The position numbers and the translations under genes were made by a program. The notes beneath the pieces were generated by a model. It worked only from the letters and a program-made list of their open reading frames with translations. It had not been told where the DNA came from and made no database searches. From NCBI GenBank assembly GCA_019843655.1, contig JACDQD010000011.1, forward strand, positions 14,054,604 to 14,118,603: 64,000 nt of DNA, given 5' to 3'. How positions within the stretch are numbered: the first letter of the stretch is position 1; every line of letters starts with the position of its first letter. Below, piece by piece: positions 14,601-25,913 of the stretch. The stretch comes from Lethocerus indicus. Its lineage: Eukaryota > Arthropoda > Insecta > Hemiptera > Belostomatidae.

Positions 14601-17600
14601 GTTAATAATTAATGTTTTAATGACAGTCATGAGGCCGTTTTATTGAACAACAAATGTTCGGAAAGATACAGATTCTCGCCTTGATTCAGGGTCTCGACCC
14701 TGAATTCTAGCCCGACGTTTTACTCGGCCTCGATTCCCTCAATCTACGCATTTTTACCCGAAATAATTTTCGTTAATGTTATTTGCCGACTTCAAACAGA
14801 GGGATCAGGAGGTAATTATATCAAATTATAATTAAAGAAAATCCAGGCACAAAATTGGGTAAATTGGAAACTTCAACTTCAGGGCTTATGCGCTATAACT
14901 CTCATTTCCTCTATCTATTTTTGCATTTAATATTAATACCGGGGGGAGCGACATATGCTTTCGGATTATTTATTATAAAAATAAAACACTTTACGAAGAT
15001 CGGAAGAAAGAATAGTTGTAGCAGCTTTGAATGATTTCAATATGTGAATAAATTAAACTATTCTTCAGGTTTTGGAGATTAGGAGATCAGATTTCAGAAT
15101 TTGGGAGGACACACGACCACAGCTAGAATCTTGAAATTGACTTGAATGAACATTGAAGTTTCTATTTCAACCCCCCCAACGCGCCTATATTCCTTCGTAT
15201 TTATTTGTCTTTCTAAGATACTTAGTCGGTCTTTGAGCCGGAGACGACTGGCAGTAAACCCGTCGGCCTCCGATTTAGACAGGAGCCGACTGTGCCGCAC
15301 GGAAATAGAAGCGGAGAAAACAGAGCGTAAAAAAGCGCCGCGGTTCCTGGGGGTCTCTGACGTCAATGGGGCTTCTCGGGACGGCTTCAGAGGGGGACCG
15401 GGGCTCCTCTCTCCCATTAGGCGGAGTTTTAATGGGGCGGTCCGACCGTGTTCAGAGCACAACGCCGGCTCCAAATTGCGAGCTCAAATCCAATTTGTTA
15501 AACCACCCTCCCCTAATATACACTCAACGCCGTCTCCCCCCCGACAGGTAGATGGATAGTTCGCAATTAGCAAGTAAGGCTTTTACTCGATACTGTTTCC
15601 TTTGGCTCAGCACACGTCTACAGAAATATCATTAGCGCGCCGTATTTTTTTCAAAATTGTGCGTCACTCCGAGAGGAAACACTATCTATTGTCATACGAT
15701 ATGTTCAAAAACTGGATACAACGAAAAACGTTACTTAGAAAAACTACTATCAGCGTATAATGACTACTCATTCATTCAACTGGTATCTGGTTTAGTAATA
15801 CTCCAATTGTTACTCCCTCCAATATGCACAATCTTTGTATCCTGCCACAATTTCTTTACTAACAATTAATATGATCGAGAACTCAAACTATCGATTGTTA
15901 AAAATTAAGAACTGCATAAATAATCTAGGATTTATGTAATCGGACAGATCATGTTGGCGCCAAAACCGACAGCTAAAGCAATGCACGTGCGCTATTGCGT
16001 ATACCTTAACATATAAAACCGGGACATAAAATACCTGCGATAACGGTCTTTAGAACGGGCCCATGCTTTCACGCTTTTTTCGGAATTCGGTTGCGATACA
16101 ATATTAAATCTCAAACAACTTTTAAAATGGTAGTTTCTTAACTGGATTTTACATATGAACCAGAATGTCTTACGAGGAGATGAGAAAGAAGCGGGTACAG
16201 CTGAGTTAAAAAAGTAAAATACTACTCATTTAATGATCCTCATTGTGTTTTATTCCAGCACCAGAGCATTTTAGGAATACCGCGTATAATAAGGGCGAGA
16301 AAACTACTTCCTCCCTAAGATATATGTGACAGTTATTAGGACTGACCGTCTGAAATCATAGATCTGGGAATTCTTAAATATATCAGGAAAAGAACGGTCC
16401 AACAGTCGGCTGGGGCATTAAAAAAATTGGACCCGTAAAAAACGAACCATCCGGCCATAAAAATTTAATGGCCCTAGCCGGTCATTGTTCGTAGGAATAG
16501 GGCCCCGATTATAGTGGCGGCATATTTCCGTCGCCTATAACCGGTAGAAAATAAAAACTTATCTTTCCGAGGGGGAAGAAAATTCATAACAGCCTTAAAA
16601 GGAATTCACACTAAATAGGTTTTTACGAGCGGCTAATGGAATATTACTATCCGTCCCTGCCCGCCCGCCATATTGTGTGTCTGTTTCGCAATCGGTCTTT
16701 GAAAACACTCAGACCATATTCAAAATTAGATTTCGGAGAATGATACTAAGAGGAAAAACATTGCGATAGAGTTGAAATCGTAGTAGTGCAATTTCTCTAA
16801 ACCCAGTAATGACTTCAAACCATATTGCTTTTCCCTTCACGAAGTTGGAATAGTACAGCACTTCCTAATAAAATAATTTTCCAATTTTCCTCGTTCGCTT
16901 CCGTTGCACAACTGAATATCAGGATAGCTAACGTAGAAATCCTTTCACTCAATTTTGTAACGGACTGAAAATGGTATCATTATTACAATCGTGTTATTGA
17001 AGTAACAATTCGTTATTATCGCAAAAAAGTGTATTCCACTTAATGTTTCCTTATACTAGATGTGAGAGAATCCGGTTAGTCACTCAAGGCAGGCGAGACA
17101 GTTACGGATTTTATGCCGTTATCACGTACACAAAACGAATTCGTAATTTAAGAGTTATTTTTCAGCATGAGGAATGCCCAAAGTATACAATGCAATCGTA
17201 AAGTGAATGGGCACTGCATAAGCCGATGCAATAAAATGAGCTGGGACAGCGAAATTTACTCCTCGCGATTTATTTCTGGCCTCGTCCGGGGGGTGGTATA
17301 GAGGAGGGTCGTTGACTTCCACTTGGCAAAGTTGGATAGAGCTTAAAAAGATCCACGAAGAGACCTGGGGCAACGTGAAAAGGGACCGAATTTTTTCCTG
17401 ATGGGGATGAACGCCCCTTTAATCCGTGTTTAATCTGGGCCGATGTAGAACTGTTAACATTAAGAAATTACAATAGGCGGTTGGAACCGGTTCGGGACAA
17501 CGACCGGGGTTCTACGCGCCGGAAGCTGGCCGTACACGCCGCCATTATATATACGCGATGGGGCAACCGACCGTAATGCCTGAGGCCGTTATTATCGTTT

Positions 17601-17999
17601 TATGATCCCCCTCCCAGCAACTTTAGCAATACAGAACTGCTATCTTATGTGTAAACTCAGGGTATCATCTTGGTGGGTCTGATACCGATTCAAGATTTCG
17701 AGTATGAGAACAATATACTTTGAACAATGTTGACTGTTCCTACACATATTATAAACAATTTCTATAATGTGGCTCCTAAAATCATGTATACGATTTTTTT
17801 TTCTCTGGGATAGCAACCTTTCCATTATTACATATATGGATCCAAAAAAAATCCCAAAATGTAATGAGGGTTATATTTAATTGGTACAATCAAATTACCA
17901 TGGATACAGAATAAATTTACACCCATATAGTTAAAATGTATTACGAATCACAAAAGTATTTAAATAAACTCCATGAATACTCTGAAATTATTAAAAAAT

Positions 18000-18026
18000 T
18001 AAATTAATTTAATTTAATTTAATTGA
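18000..18026 (+). repeat. (AATTT)n pentanucleotide repeat
   Basis: About four tandem AATTT units lie within an AT-only stretch and grade into related AATTAATT words on both sides. Confidence 0.75.
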
Positions 18027-20232
18027 TTGATTTTTGAAATTAATTAAAATTTAATTTGATTTGAAATGGTGTGGGTAGTCATTATTACAGGAGTGCGAAG
18101 AGATTCAAATTAACGTTCTACTGCGTATTTAACATAAATTCAAAAGGATGACACATTGCCTGATCCCTTCTATCTGGCTTACTGACTTTCATTCTTTTCC
18201 TAGATTTATGCAAGTTACCGTATGCAAAGAGCAATTTTGTATTTATTATAATTATAAATTTTGTTTATTATTTATACATATTTAATTGAATTATATTCAA
18301 ATTCAGTGCCCAATCCATACGAACATTCGATATGTTTGTTTTCCTTATGGTCGAAATAACAGTTCGTCGTATTTAACTTTTACGATCGATTATTATTATT
18401 TAAATTGACGTACGCCTTAACGAGTCCAAACCGGGCAGTATTAAACTGCTCAAAGTTCGCCAAATAAGGTTTTGACTTTCAGGCCCGCTAAAGTATTGGC
18501 CCCTTCGAAAAGAAACGATGTGCCCCTTTGATACTAATTGCGCACGACGGGTACGCCATGCGTGATTGCATAATTACAGCGCCGTGGACGGGCCGTCCAC
18601 TCGACTCGGCATTGACGTCATCTAACCTTATTTGCCAGATAATGTCAAAATATTAGAGTTAATATTGCGACATTAAATTAATATGTTTTAAAATATCAAC
18701 AGTCCTTTAATTAGAATTATTATAGCTCAGTCGAAACATTAGCTTCCCATACGTTAGCCTCCATTGGCGAGCCACACATGACTATATACAAATATTTACA
18801 TTAATAAGAGCACTATATGTATATTTATTTATATACTTGCATGAAATAATTATTAAATCAAATAACTTTTAATAAAAGACAACATAAAGAATAAATAAAA
18901 ATTCCTTTAATAAAAAAATTAATAAAAAAAGATGTTCTCGGACAGGTCACAATTTTTCAATTAATTTGCCCTAGTGTATTAGACACAAATATGATTAGAA
19001 CATATTTTATGTTCTCATGTCTATGACTTATAGCAGATATTCTACTTGTTAATGGTATAAAAATAGGGCACATTTAAAATGTGAAATTAAAAGAAAATTA
19101 CTACCGGAGGGTGGAAATGAAATCATGATCTTATATATTGCGTCTGGAATCAAATAATTTATTTCTCCCATTCAATCCGAACGGAGGCTGCTTATGTATT
19201 ACTGGGCAATGTAACAATTATGTTTCCCGGGCGATTCCAAAACTGGAATCTTTGTTTCCGACGACGGGCCAGAAACTGGGCGAGGGCATTAAGATAATCC
19301 ATTCCCTTGGCAACAGGCGCAGTTAAAATCCGAAAGGCCGAACGGACGATTGGGCAGATAACAGGCGGCGGTTTACGGGCATACATTAAAAAAGGACCGA
19401 GTCCGTTCTTCATATATGGGATGGGCAGGCTACGGCGAGGGCCCCGGTAGGTTTCGCAACCAGAAATTCCAACGACGCATTACAGGTTCGGTTCCCCACT
19501 AACACACCACATCACATCCACTCACAAATCACCAAATATTTTCTTTTTCATCTCCTCGTTTTATTTTCACGAATATCCTGTCCGTTTCGTGGGAAAGCTC
19601 CAACGTCCGCGCGATTCCTATACACAACGAATCGGACATTAAAATTGTAAATCGCGTACCGGTATTTAACAAGAAAAGAAGTAATGTCCGCACAGCACGA
19701 AGATCCGGACCTAGGCAACACCTGACAAACGAAGTTTACGAAATCTCTACGGGCTGTTAGGTCTATCCTATTACGTCATAATGACGAATGGTATTAGTTG
19801 AATACAACTATCAAGTTAATTTACAATTCTGTAGAATCCGCGGATGTAGGTCAAAATATCTGGCGAAGGAAACAAGTTGATGAACTGCATGTACTAAGTT
19901 GTTGGCCACACGACACTAGGTACCCTACACAGTTAGAACATGGGATAAGAAAGTTCTCGGAATTTTCACCTTTTAAGACAAATCGGCGACAAGTTGATGG
20001 ACCATCAAAGAGGTTGTTAACCCCCCTCCCAAGAAAAAACCTGCGTTTAGCCATCTCCCTTTTGTATTAAAATGCAAAGAAAAAAACAAGGAAAACAGGA
20101 GAAGATAGTTTTAGACGACTTAGTTTTGTCGACGATCCGAAACATATTTCTGTGTTATTATGTGATTAAGCCCTTCTTCGAGACCTTTCTTAACTAACAT
20201 ATAATATTCGAGAAAGTGTAGAGGGTACATAC

Positions 20233-20687
20233 CGCACTGCAGGCAGACGCGGACCTCGTGAGTGGGTGGCCGGAGTTGGCTAGGAGAGGGGCGGAGGAGG
20301 ACTTGTTGGTAAGCTCCGGGGGTAGTGGGGGCGCCGAGTGTTTGAGCGAGGAGGGAGACGCGAGCGGGGAGGCGGTGGAGGCGGCGACGGCGGCCAACGA
20401 AGTCGCGGCGGAGACGGCCGCCACCAGGGGAAGGCAGTTGGGCCTCGGGCGACGAGGAGCCGTGCTCGCACCGCCCCCGACGCCCGCGACTCCGCCCCCG
20501 GCCCCGGCCCCGGCCTCCGGGTCGCTGCTGCACTCGCCGCCCTCCCGCTTCGCTATGCTGTCCCTTCGCACCCACACTTCATCGCTCCAACCGACCGGCT
20601 GGTGCTTGCCACCCCCGCCCGACTGTCGCCTCCTCAGCCGCTCCCACGTTTCTTTCCTTCTGCACTTTTGACCGCCTCCCGAGATCC
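20233..20687 (-). CDS. Coding exon B, basic then Ala/Gly/Ser-rich segment
   Basis: The acceptor TTATTTTCAG lies immediately above 20687, and the donor GCG|GTATGT at 20233 ends phase 0. The 455 nt are two bases completing a Gly codon plus 151 codons. The N-terminal part is strongly basic (KCRRKETWERLRRRQS, then DEVWVRRDSIAKRE), with RRQS and RRDS matching PKA/AGC-kinase consensus sites. A Gly/Ala-rich stretch follows, then a Pro/Ser region (SAPPLPPEL) and TRSASACSA at the end. The exon is very GC-rich inside AT-rich introns. Long open frames on the plus strand here are shadows caused by low stop density. The intron separating it from exon A2 is 1284 bp. Confidence 0.82.
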
Positions 20688-21971
20688 CTGAAAATAACAA
20701 CACCAAATACATGTTATATTAACAATATTATTGTGTACAAATTACAAAACTGTCTACATATATGAGAAAGGTAACACGCGTTGAACCGGTTGAAACGATG
20801 ATTAATGTTATATCAGACGAAGGTTGGAAAACCATCAACTTGAGTTTGTAAGGAGGACCTCCAGTCTAGTTTATTCCCAAATAATTGGGCCTTTATTTAA
20901 ACTTCTACTACTTTTAATATTTCGTGGAATCTACAAAAATGAATTCAGTCTTGCGGTCACGCGTGTAAGCAAAGGATGAATGTTTTTAATTTAACAGATA
21001 ATAGGACTTATGTGTAATGCGATTCTGATTTCGATCGTGCACTATGACGTACAAAATTTTGTTCGGTATATTCGATACAATTATTTCACATGATAGGGCA
21101 AAACATTTAAGCAGTTTAGTTTCAATGGATACCGATTTAAATATTCGGAGAACCTCCGAAGACACGGACTAGTTGAGGGGGGCTTCAGTCAATCAACAAT
21201 CGATTCAGAATTTCGGTGAGGTTCAAGAGGTGTGGGGCGGGCGCGCTAACTAACAGGGGCTGGGGCGGCGCGATTAGAGGTCCCGGGGGGCCTGACAAGT
21301 CGACAGGGGCCGCCCGTCAAACTGCCGCCTCTCGGGCCGGCGATTCCATACCCGGTAACGGGATCCCGGGACCCCGTCACGAGGCCAACGGGAACATGAC
21401 ACTTCCATAGAGGGCGGCCCACCCGCCGGCATTAATGCCGCGCGATTAAAGAAGGTGAAAGCCCCTTTGCGCCAGAAGCCGTTTACACTGCCTACTGTTC
21501 CCCGCCTCCTTACTACACTACTTGTTCTCGCGGCGAGGAATATTTTTTGCTACTCCCCGTAACGGTTCACTGAATAATCTCCGGGTATTAAATTATTTGA
21601 CAAGGTATAATTATGCCGTATGCGAACATAGTGTTAAGTAGCTGTAAAAATCCGATAAAGCCATTTGTCAAATATATATCATCCCGCAGTTAATTTAATT
21701 ATGTTAAATCTGACATTATTAAGTGTCATAAATATAATAGCTTTTGGAATTTATATAATATTGTAGTATGTACTATTTAATTTCTTCTTTAGAATATCGT
21801 GGAATAAAATAGTTTTGACACCGAAATATCTTCACTTAGTCCCATTAAATCCAGAAAGGGACTGAGCACCTTATCCCACAAGCTGTTATCGTCCGAGGAG
21901 CGAAGAATATTATTCTTTCTAATACGTAAAATTATTACTATAAAAATTACGAAAAAAAGTGTATTATTTAC
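20688..21971 (-). other. 1284-bp intron with an internal GC-rich island
   Basis: This lies between exons A2 and B on the minus strand. The outer parts are AT-rich. The centre, about 21210-21450, is GC-rich and contains short palindromes such as GGATCCCGGGACC-like blocks. It has open frames but no paired splice sites that I would trust. It is best described as intronic with a possible regulatory island. Confidence 0.6.
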
Positions 21972-22227
21972 CTTTTGAGCTGCGGTTGTTGGGCGGAGAA
22001 GACGTGCCGATTCCGGACTCCGGATCATCGTTATTGCAATCGGACGGGGAGCGCTGTGGCTGGCGGTCCTCGCCCGAAGAAGTGGACGAGCTGTCGTCCT
22101 CGTCGCCGAGCGAATCGGGCGGCGACTGACCGCGCAGCGACGAGGAGTCCGACAGCCAAGTGAAACTGGACGAACGGGAGACCGGAGGTGAGGTCTGCGT
22201 GCCACACTCTTCTTGGCCGACCACTCT
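21972..22227 (-). CDS. Coding exon A2, Ser/Asp-rich segment
   Basis: This exon has 85 codons plus one base. It opens RVVGQEECGTQTSPPVSR, then carries a Ser-rich hydrophobic patch (SSSFTWLSDSSSLR), an acidic Ser/Thr tract (DEDDSSSTSSGED, typical of CK2 sites) and DPESGIGTSSPPNNRSSK. The donor AAAAG|GTAAAT leaves phase 1. The first base of the last codon (G) is completed by GG at the start of the exon at 20687, giving Gly and an uninterrupted frame. That phase match, together with sharp drops in GC at both edges, is the main support. No folded domain is evident, and the product is unidentified. Confidence 0.83.
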
Positions 22228-22320
22228 CTTTTCAAAAAGAAAACAATGCGTCAGAATATAAATTGGGGATTCGTAACAGCAAAAAGGGATCCGAACGACA
22301 CTACTGTGGGCAATACTAAC
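22228..22320 (-). other. 93-bp intron, in frame and stop-free
   Basis: The minus strand reads GTTAGT at 22320 and ends TTTTCTTTTTGAAAAG at 22228. A CTGAC branch-point-like word lies about 25 bases before the acceptor. The stretch is AT-rich between two GC-rich coding blocks. Its translation (31 codons rich in F, C, Y and I) is unlike the hydrophilic protein on both sides. Phase is 0 on both sides and the length is a multiple of three, so retention would insert 31 residues without a frameshift. It is therefore better read as an intron than as coding sequence, although optional retention is possible. Confidence 0.75.
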
Positions 22321-22887
22321 ATCTCTGTTTGAAGGAGGAAGATCGGCGAGCGGGGAGTCCAGTATTTCAGCGGACCTCTCGAGGCCACTGTCTTCGGACT
22401 CGTCGAGGTCGCGGAGTGCGAAGTGTGAGAGGAGGTGGGTGGGCGGTGGTGGCGGGGGCGGTGGCGCTTCCAGGGGGCCGACCCTGATCAGTACGGGCTG
22501 GCCAGTCCCCTCGGCCGCCCCCTCTTTGGCCACCAGCTGCTTGTACCTCATCGGCCCCTCTTCCCTCGCTTCTTCAGCTTCGTCCACCTCGTCTTCGCCC
22601 CGCTCTTCGGCCGTGACCTCCTCGCCGTGTATCTCTACGGGCGTCTGGTGGGTTATCTCCGTTATGATGGTATTGAACTCCTCGAATATGTTGTCCGGCC
22701 AGCTGCTGAGCCTTTTCAGTACCCTCTTATTCCTGGGGCGGTTGTTGCGGTCCCGCACCAGGCACTCCTGCTCCTGCGGTTGCCGGAGATTGTTCTTGGC
22801 CGGCGCCGGTGGAGGCCTGGTCACCACGGGCGGCACTCCCCCTATCACTGGCTTTTTCCACTGGTCGAACACCACGCCTAATTCCTC
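22321..22887 (-). CDS. Coding exon A1 of an unidentified disordered, Pro/Glu-rich protein
   Basis: This is an internal exon of 189 codons, entered in phase 0 after a good acceptor (a T-rich tract then CTGCAG just above 22887). It begins EELGVVFDQWKKP. In order it encodes a Pro-rich stretch (RPPPAP), a basic segment (RNNRPRNKRVLKRLSSWP), a likely helix (NIFEEFNTIITEI), a strongly acidic run of about 25 residues, a run of eight prolines, and DEDSG-type acidic Ser motifs (LDESEDSGLERS, similar to a phosphodegron). KRLSS fits a basophilic kinase site, and the polyproline could bind SH3, EVH1 or profilin; both are inferences from motif only. GC content is far above the flanks. The exon ends PPSNRD at a GTTAGT donor in phase 0. 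Plus-strand frames over the same bases are antisense shadows. I do not recognise the protein family. Confidence 0.83.
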
Positions 22888-23585
22888 CTGCAGAAATAAA
22901 AATATATGAATAAATCTGTTCGAGCAAAAATAAAATGCCTCTAACTTCCGTCAACGGTGGGAAGAAACTCGGATAGTAGGGATTAACCATCTGCTAAGAT
23001 GTCTCTTAGCGTATCTCTTTTACTGTTGCGGAATATTTCGCGTTTTAAAGCAGTTTTAAAACAAAAATAATTTTATAGTTAAGCGGTATTATGCGACAAA
23101 GGAAGGAACAACGCACGAAGTTAGATTATCGCCGAGTCCCCGGACTAATGGTCCTATTAGCGGTGACTAAACGTCGATAATACCGGGCGGCATTTATAAT
23201 GGCAATTATCTCTCCTTAAACAGGGATCCTTAAGGAACGTGCCTTTCTTGTTCTCCCCTCCCCATTCGCTATCGGAAAATTAATACGTCCGGCGGCCGAA
23301 GCTCAAAGGCGGTGCCGACTCAACCGTGGCGTTAAAGTCCCTGCCCTGCCGGATTGACTTAGGCCCGGCCCAGTTGTCCATTAAACAAATTTTCGGATTA
23401 AGCGGACCAAGTAATTCAGTTCATCGACTGAGTTATTACTGGTATCCCTCCGGCTTCCCAGTTTTCAAATTTAAACACTCAGCCACAGCCGCAGTAATCG
23501 GCCGGATTAAAGGCTCGATATCCCTTATAAGGTACGCTGTTATTGGGTCGTTAAGATGATCGTTGAGACGTCTCCCTTTATTATA

Positions 23586-24017
23586 TTAATGTACGTTCCA
23601 GCCACTATTGTTATTGAATATAAAACTCACAGGATTGGTTAAAAGTAAAAAAAATATGGCAGCCGTTAACTTAATGGCACTAATGTTCCAATGGCAAAAA
23701 TCATAAAATTGAAATTCAAATTTCAAGTCATTAAGTAAGTAAACATTATTTATATTAATTCTGCTTAATTTTACATCTTGGAATGTGTTGTTCCCGTTAT
23801 ATGTAGTAAAACCATGTGCACAAATTACGTGAAAAGGGATTTCTTTAATCGTTTCACCGGTAGGCGACATGATTAAATACTTATCTATAATATTAACGGC
23901 ACACGGAAATTGAATTGAGCGATGAAGTAATATCCGGATTAGGCCCCCGAAGATGGAACGAAACCCGGGTCGATGTACGACACAAAACCGGAAGTTGGAT
24001 ATTACTTCATCCAACAC
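23586..24017 (-). other. Unusually long open frame in AT-rich DNA, unidentified
   Basis: A minus-strand frame stays open for 143 codons although local GC is only about 36-40%, where stops are frequent. It contains MSPTGETIKEIPFHVIC and ends VSFIFNNNSGWNVH. There is no similarity I recognise. Its upstream end overlaps the hairpin element at 23921-24011, so part of the frame may belong to a repeat. It lies upstream of the minus-strand gene, has no clear splice sites, and may be chance. Confidence 0.15.
23921..24011. mobile_element. Small hairpin element with 15-bp perfect inverted ends
   Basis: The arms GATGAAGTAATATCC (23921-23935) and GGATATTACTTCATC (23997-24011) are perfect complements around 61 bp. 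The interior carries CCGAAGATGGAACGAAACC followed by a CCCGGG palindrome and TCG. This echoes the order GAAGA / GAAA / palindrome / TC seen in the ribozyme-like repeats at 27.1 and 62.2 kb, but the stem II and stem I pairings are absent. It may be a degenerate relative or an unrelated foldback element. No target duplication was identified. Confidence 0.4.
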
Positions 24018-24895
24018 CGGTCGCGGAAGTCTTCGTTCTATGTTTCAACCACTCGTTTAAATACCTTAAACTGATCAATTTTAAACGGCAATAATTACTA
24101 TATTAATACGATACATATTACGTGTGCACCGAAGTGAAACCGTTTTCTATTATCCGGTTATTATCGCCATCTTTATTTTATCGCCTTAATACTCTGGCCG
24201 TCTGTCCGAAGCTTAATTATAGTCTAGACATGTGATTTTGTTCTTGAATCCCCCGCGTTAACGGTCACCGTGTTGGGCGATTTTTCAATCACCGCTTACT
24301 CCAAGACGTACGAGCGATTAGGAACACCGAATTAATCGCCTCGCGGGGGACGGAAAGAAAAGAAAACAATAAAAAATGAAAAGTGATGTTGAGTGAAAAG
24401 ACGGGTGGCAGGAGAGTGGGAGATGGTAGGAGATAAAGCGTCCATCGGGGCCCGTCCCTCGGTTCAGGTGGCACGGGGAAGTGTAAAACGAGGGCCTTAA
24501 TAAACTAGGTCTTAAGTGGCTCACTCCCCTAGCTTGGTAATTAGTTTAAATACAAAATTCCGAATTAACTTCACCTCAATTTCTTCTCGCAATCAGGAAG
24601 TCGTAATTCACGACTAATGTTTCATTTTAATTCATTGACTCAATATAATGAAACATCACCTTCACGAAAACGAAATTTCCGAATATTTTCCGAAATATTT
24701 ATAATTATTTTATAGTTGATGTAATGTTTCTCAAGTAATACAGGTATAATTAACGGCGTTACCGCGGAATATTCTGTTAAATTCGACGAATGAGGCAATT
24801 ATAAAGTAGACAAGTTTAAGACGACTGTAAGTCCGCAGGATATAATCAGATTACATAATTTTAGATAATTGAATACTATAAGAGGCTTGGTGTGC

Positions 24896-24912
24896 TGTGA
24901 GCACACAAGTGA
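24896..24912. repeat. 7-bp hairpin with 3-nt loop
   Basis: GTGTGCT and AGCACAC surround GTG. It is short, and no adjacent gene is seen. Confidence 0.5.
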
Positions 24913-25583
24913 GTTCCTGGAATATGATCATTTTGGAATTACTCAGAGTTTAATCCTCTCATCGCGATTTATTTCTCTAGTAGGATATTGAATTAGTAAG
25001 ATTTTTAAGGTGAAGCCATTTTTTTATTTCCATTCGTACGTACAGAATGATACATTAAAAAAACAACATTCTACACAGAAATTATCCTTAGCGTTTGATA
25101 TAAACGCTGATAAATGCGTTGATACGTCTATATAAATTCGAAGTCTGTCAGGATATTTCAATAAACAAAAGTATTCAGCTATATTATTATCGGAAAACCG
25201 TTTAGATAATGAACTGAATGTCTAATTTCGGAACGACATAATTAACCCGTAACTCCCAACTTTCCCAGAATCAATAATCGAGCCGAAGTCGAATGCTGGG
25301 ACAAAAGACTCTTTCTCCGGGAGTTTTATTTTACTGTTGAAAGTTGAAACTCCTATTCCGACTGAGGGGAATAAAGAGGGATTTAATACAGGAGTTAGAG
25401 AGAGCAGCGCCTAGGGAGGAAAGATCTGCGACCACCCAACTTTCGGTGGGCTTAACGAAAAGAGGAGTCGAACTTAGGCGGCGATGATAAAAAGCAGAAG
25501 CGGGGGAGTGTCCTTAAGAATATTGGAGATACTACTCGAAAATAAAGGGGGGGGAGGTTCAATATTCCTTTTTCATTACTTAC

Positions 25584-25619
25584 GGACTTCCATTCACAAT
25601 ATTCTTCACAGTAAACTTA
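25584..25619 (-). CDS. Weak candidate 36-nt microexon
   Basis: On the minus strand a good acceptor (ATCTTGTTTTCAG) and a good donor (GTCC|GTAAGTAA) flank 36 nt. Only one frame is open, giving KFTVKNIVNGS with one base before and two after. That phase could follow the candidate exons at 34.2 or 40.2 kb, but it does not lead into the exon at 22887, so at least one further exon would be needed. At this length an open frame is not evidence of coding; only the splice sites support it. Confidence 0.15.
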
Positions 25620-25888
25620 CTGAAAACAAGATTTAATGAATGTCTGCAATCAAATGAAATCATTCAGTATTTTAGACGGGGGGCGGTTCTTTCCAGAGGA
25701 GTTCGGAAGAAGTTTATTTCTGCGATAAAGTCAAAAGCCGAGAAATCGTACAAATACTAACCGCGTAAAGCGGTGGACAACTCTGCTCAACCCCCGCAAC
25801 AGAAAGCAATACTCGACCCCTTTGTCGAATCTATTTATACGGAAGCAAGTTGGACGAGGACTGGGGTTGGCCAGATAAACGGGCCTGT

Positions 25889-25913
25889 CCATTGTCCCCA
25901 GGTGGGACAATGG
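25889..25913. promoter_or_regulatory. Palindromic SOX / E-box / SOX composite
   Basis: CCATTGTCCC and GGGACAATGG are perfect 10-bp inverted arms around CAGGT. Each arm contains the CCATTGT/ACAATGG SOX consensus, and the centre reads CAGGTG, an E-box of the Snail/E-protein type. Inverted SOX pairs are bound by SOX dimers in animals. It sits in a GC-rich island 3 kb upstream of the minus-strand exons. Function is inferred from motif only. Confidence 0.35.

Larger units (their letters stand above)
5456..20232 (-). other. Long (14.8 kb) intron or noncoding span
   Basis: No convincing exon was found on either strand. The span alternates AT-rich DNA with GC-rich islands (for example near 7.1, 8.1, 9.3, 12.6, 13.4, 14.0 and 15.4 kb). 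It holds an AAG microsatellite, a GA tract, an AATTT repeat, a G-run block at 11.65 kb and three copies of the AACGCCCCG word, which are listed separately. Homeodomain-type TAATTA words are abundant throughout, as expected for AT-rich DNA, so they are not called as sites. Confidence 0.5.

Noticed and set aside
15146..15559. 137-codon plus-strand frame with acceptor-like and donor-like ends (GACAG|GTAGAT)
   Set aside because: Arg/Ser/Pro-rich and overlapped by a 126-codon minus-strand frame. The length is ordinary for a GC-rich island, and the translation does not look like a selected protein. It is not excluded as an exon, but not supportable.
16173..16199. 27-nt minus-strand microexon between CTCAG and GTAAGA
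   Set aside because: The segment is itself a CT-rich tract and is more likely part of a pyrimidine stretch than coding.
20258..20691. Plus-strand open frames of 117-137 codons over exon B
   Set aside because: They are antisense to a well-supported minus-strand exon, and the very high GC content removes stops on both strands.
22435..22909. Plus-strand open frames of 148-156 codons over exon A1
   Set aside because: Antisense shadows of the minus-strand coding exon. The plus strand lacks matching splice sites and has Gly runs opposite the polyproline codons.
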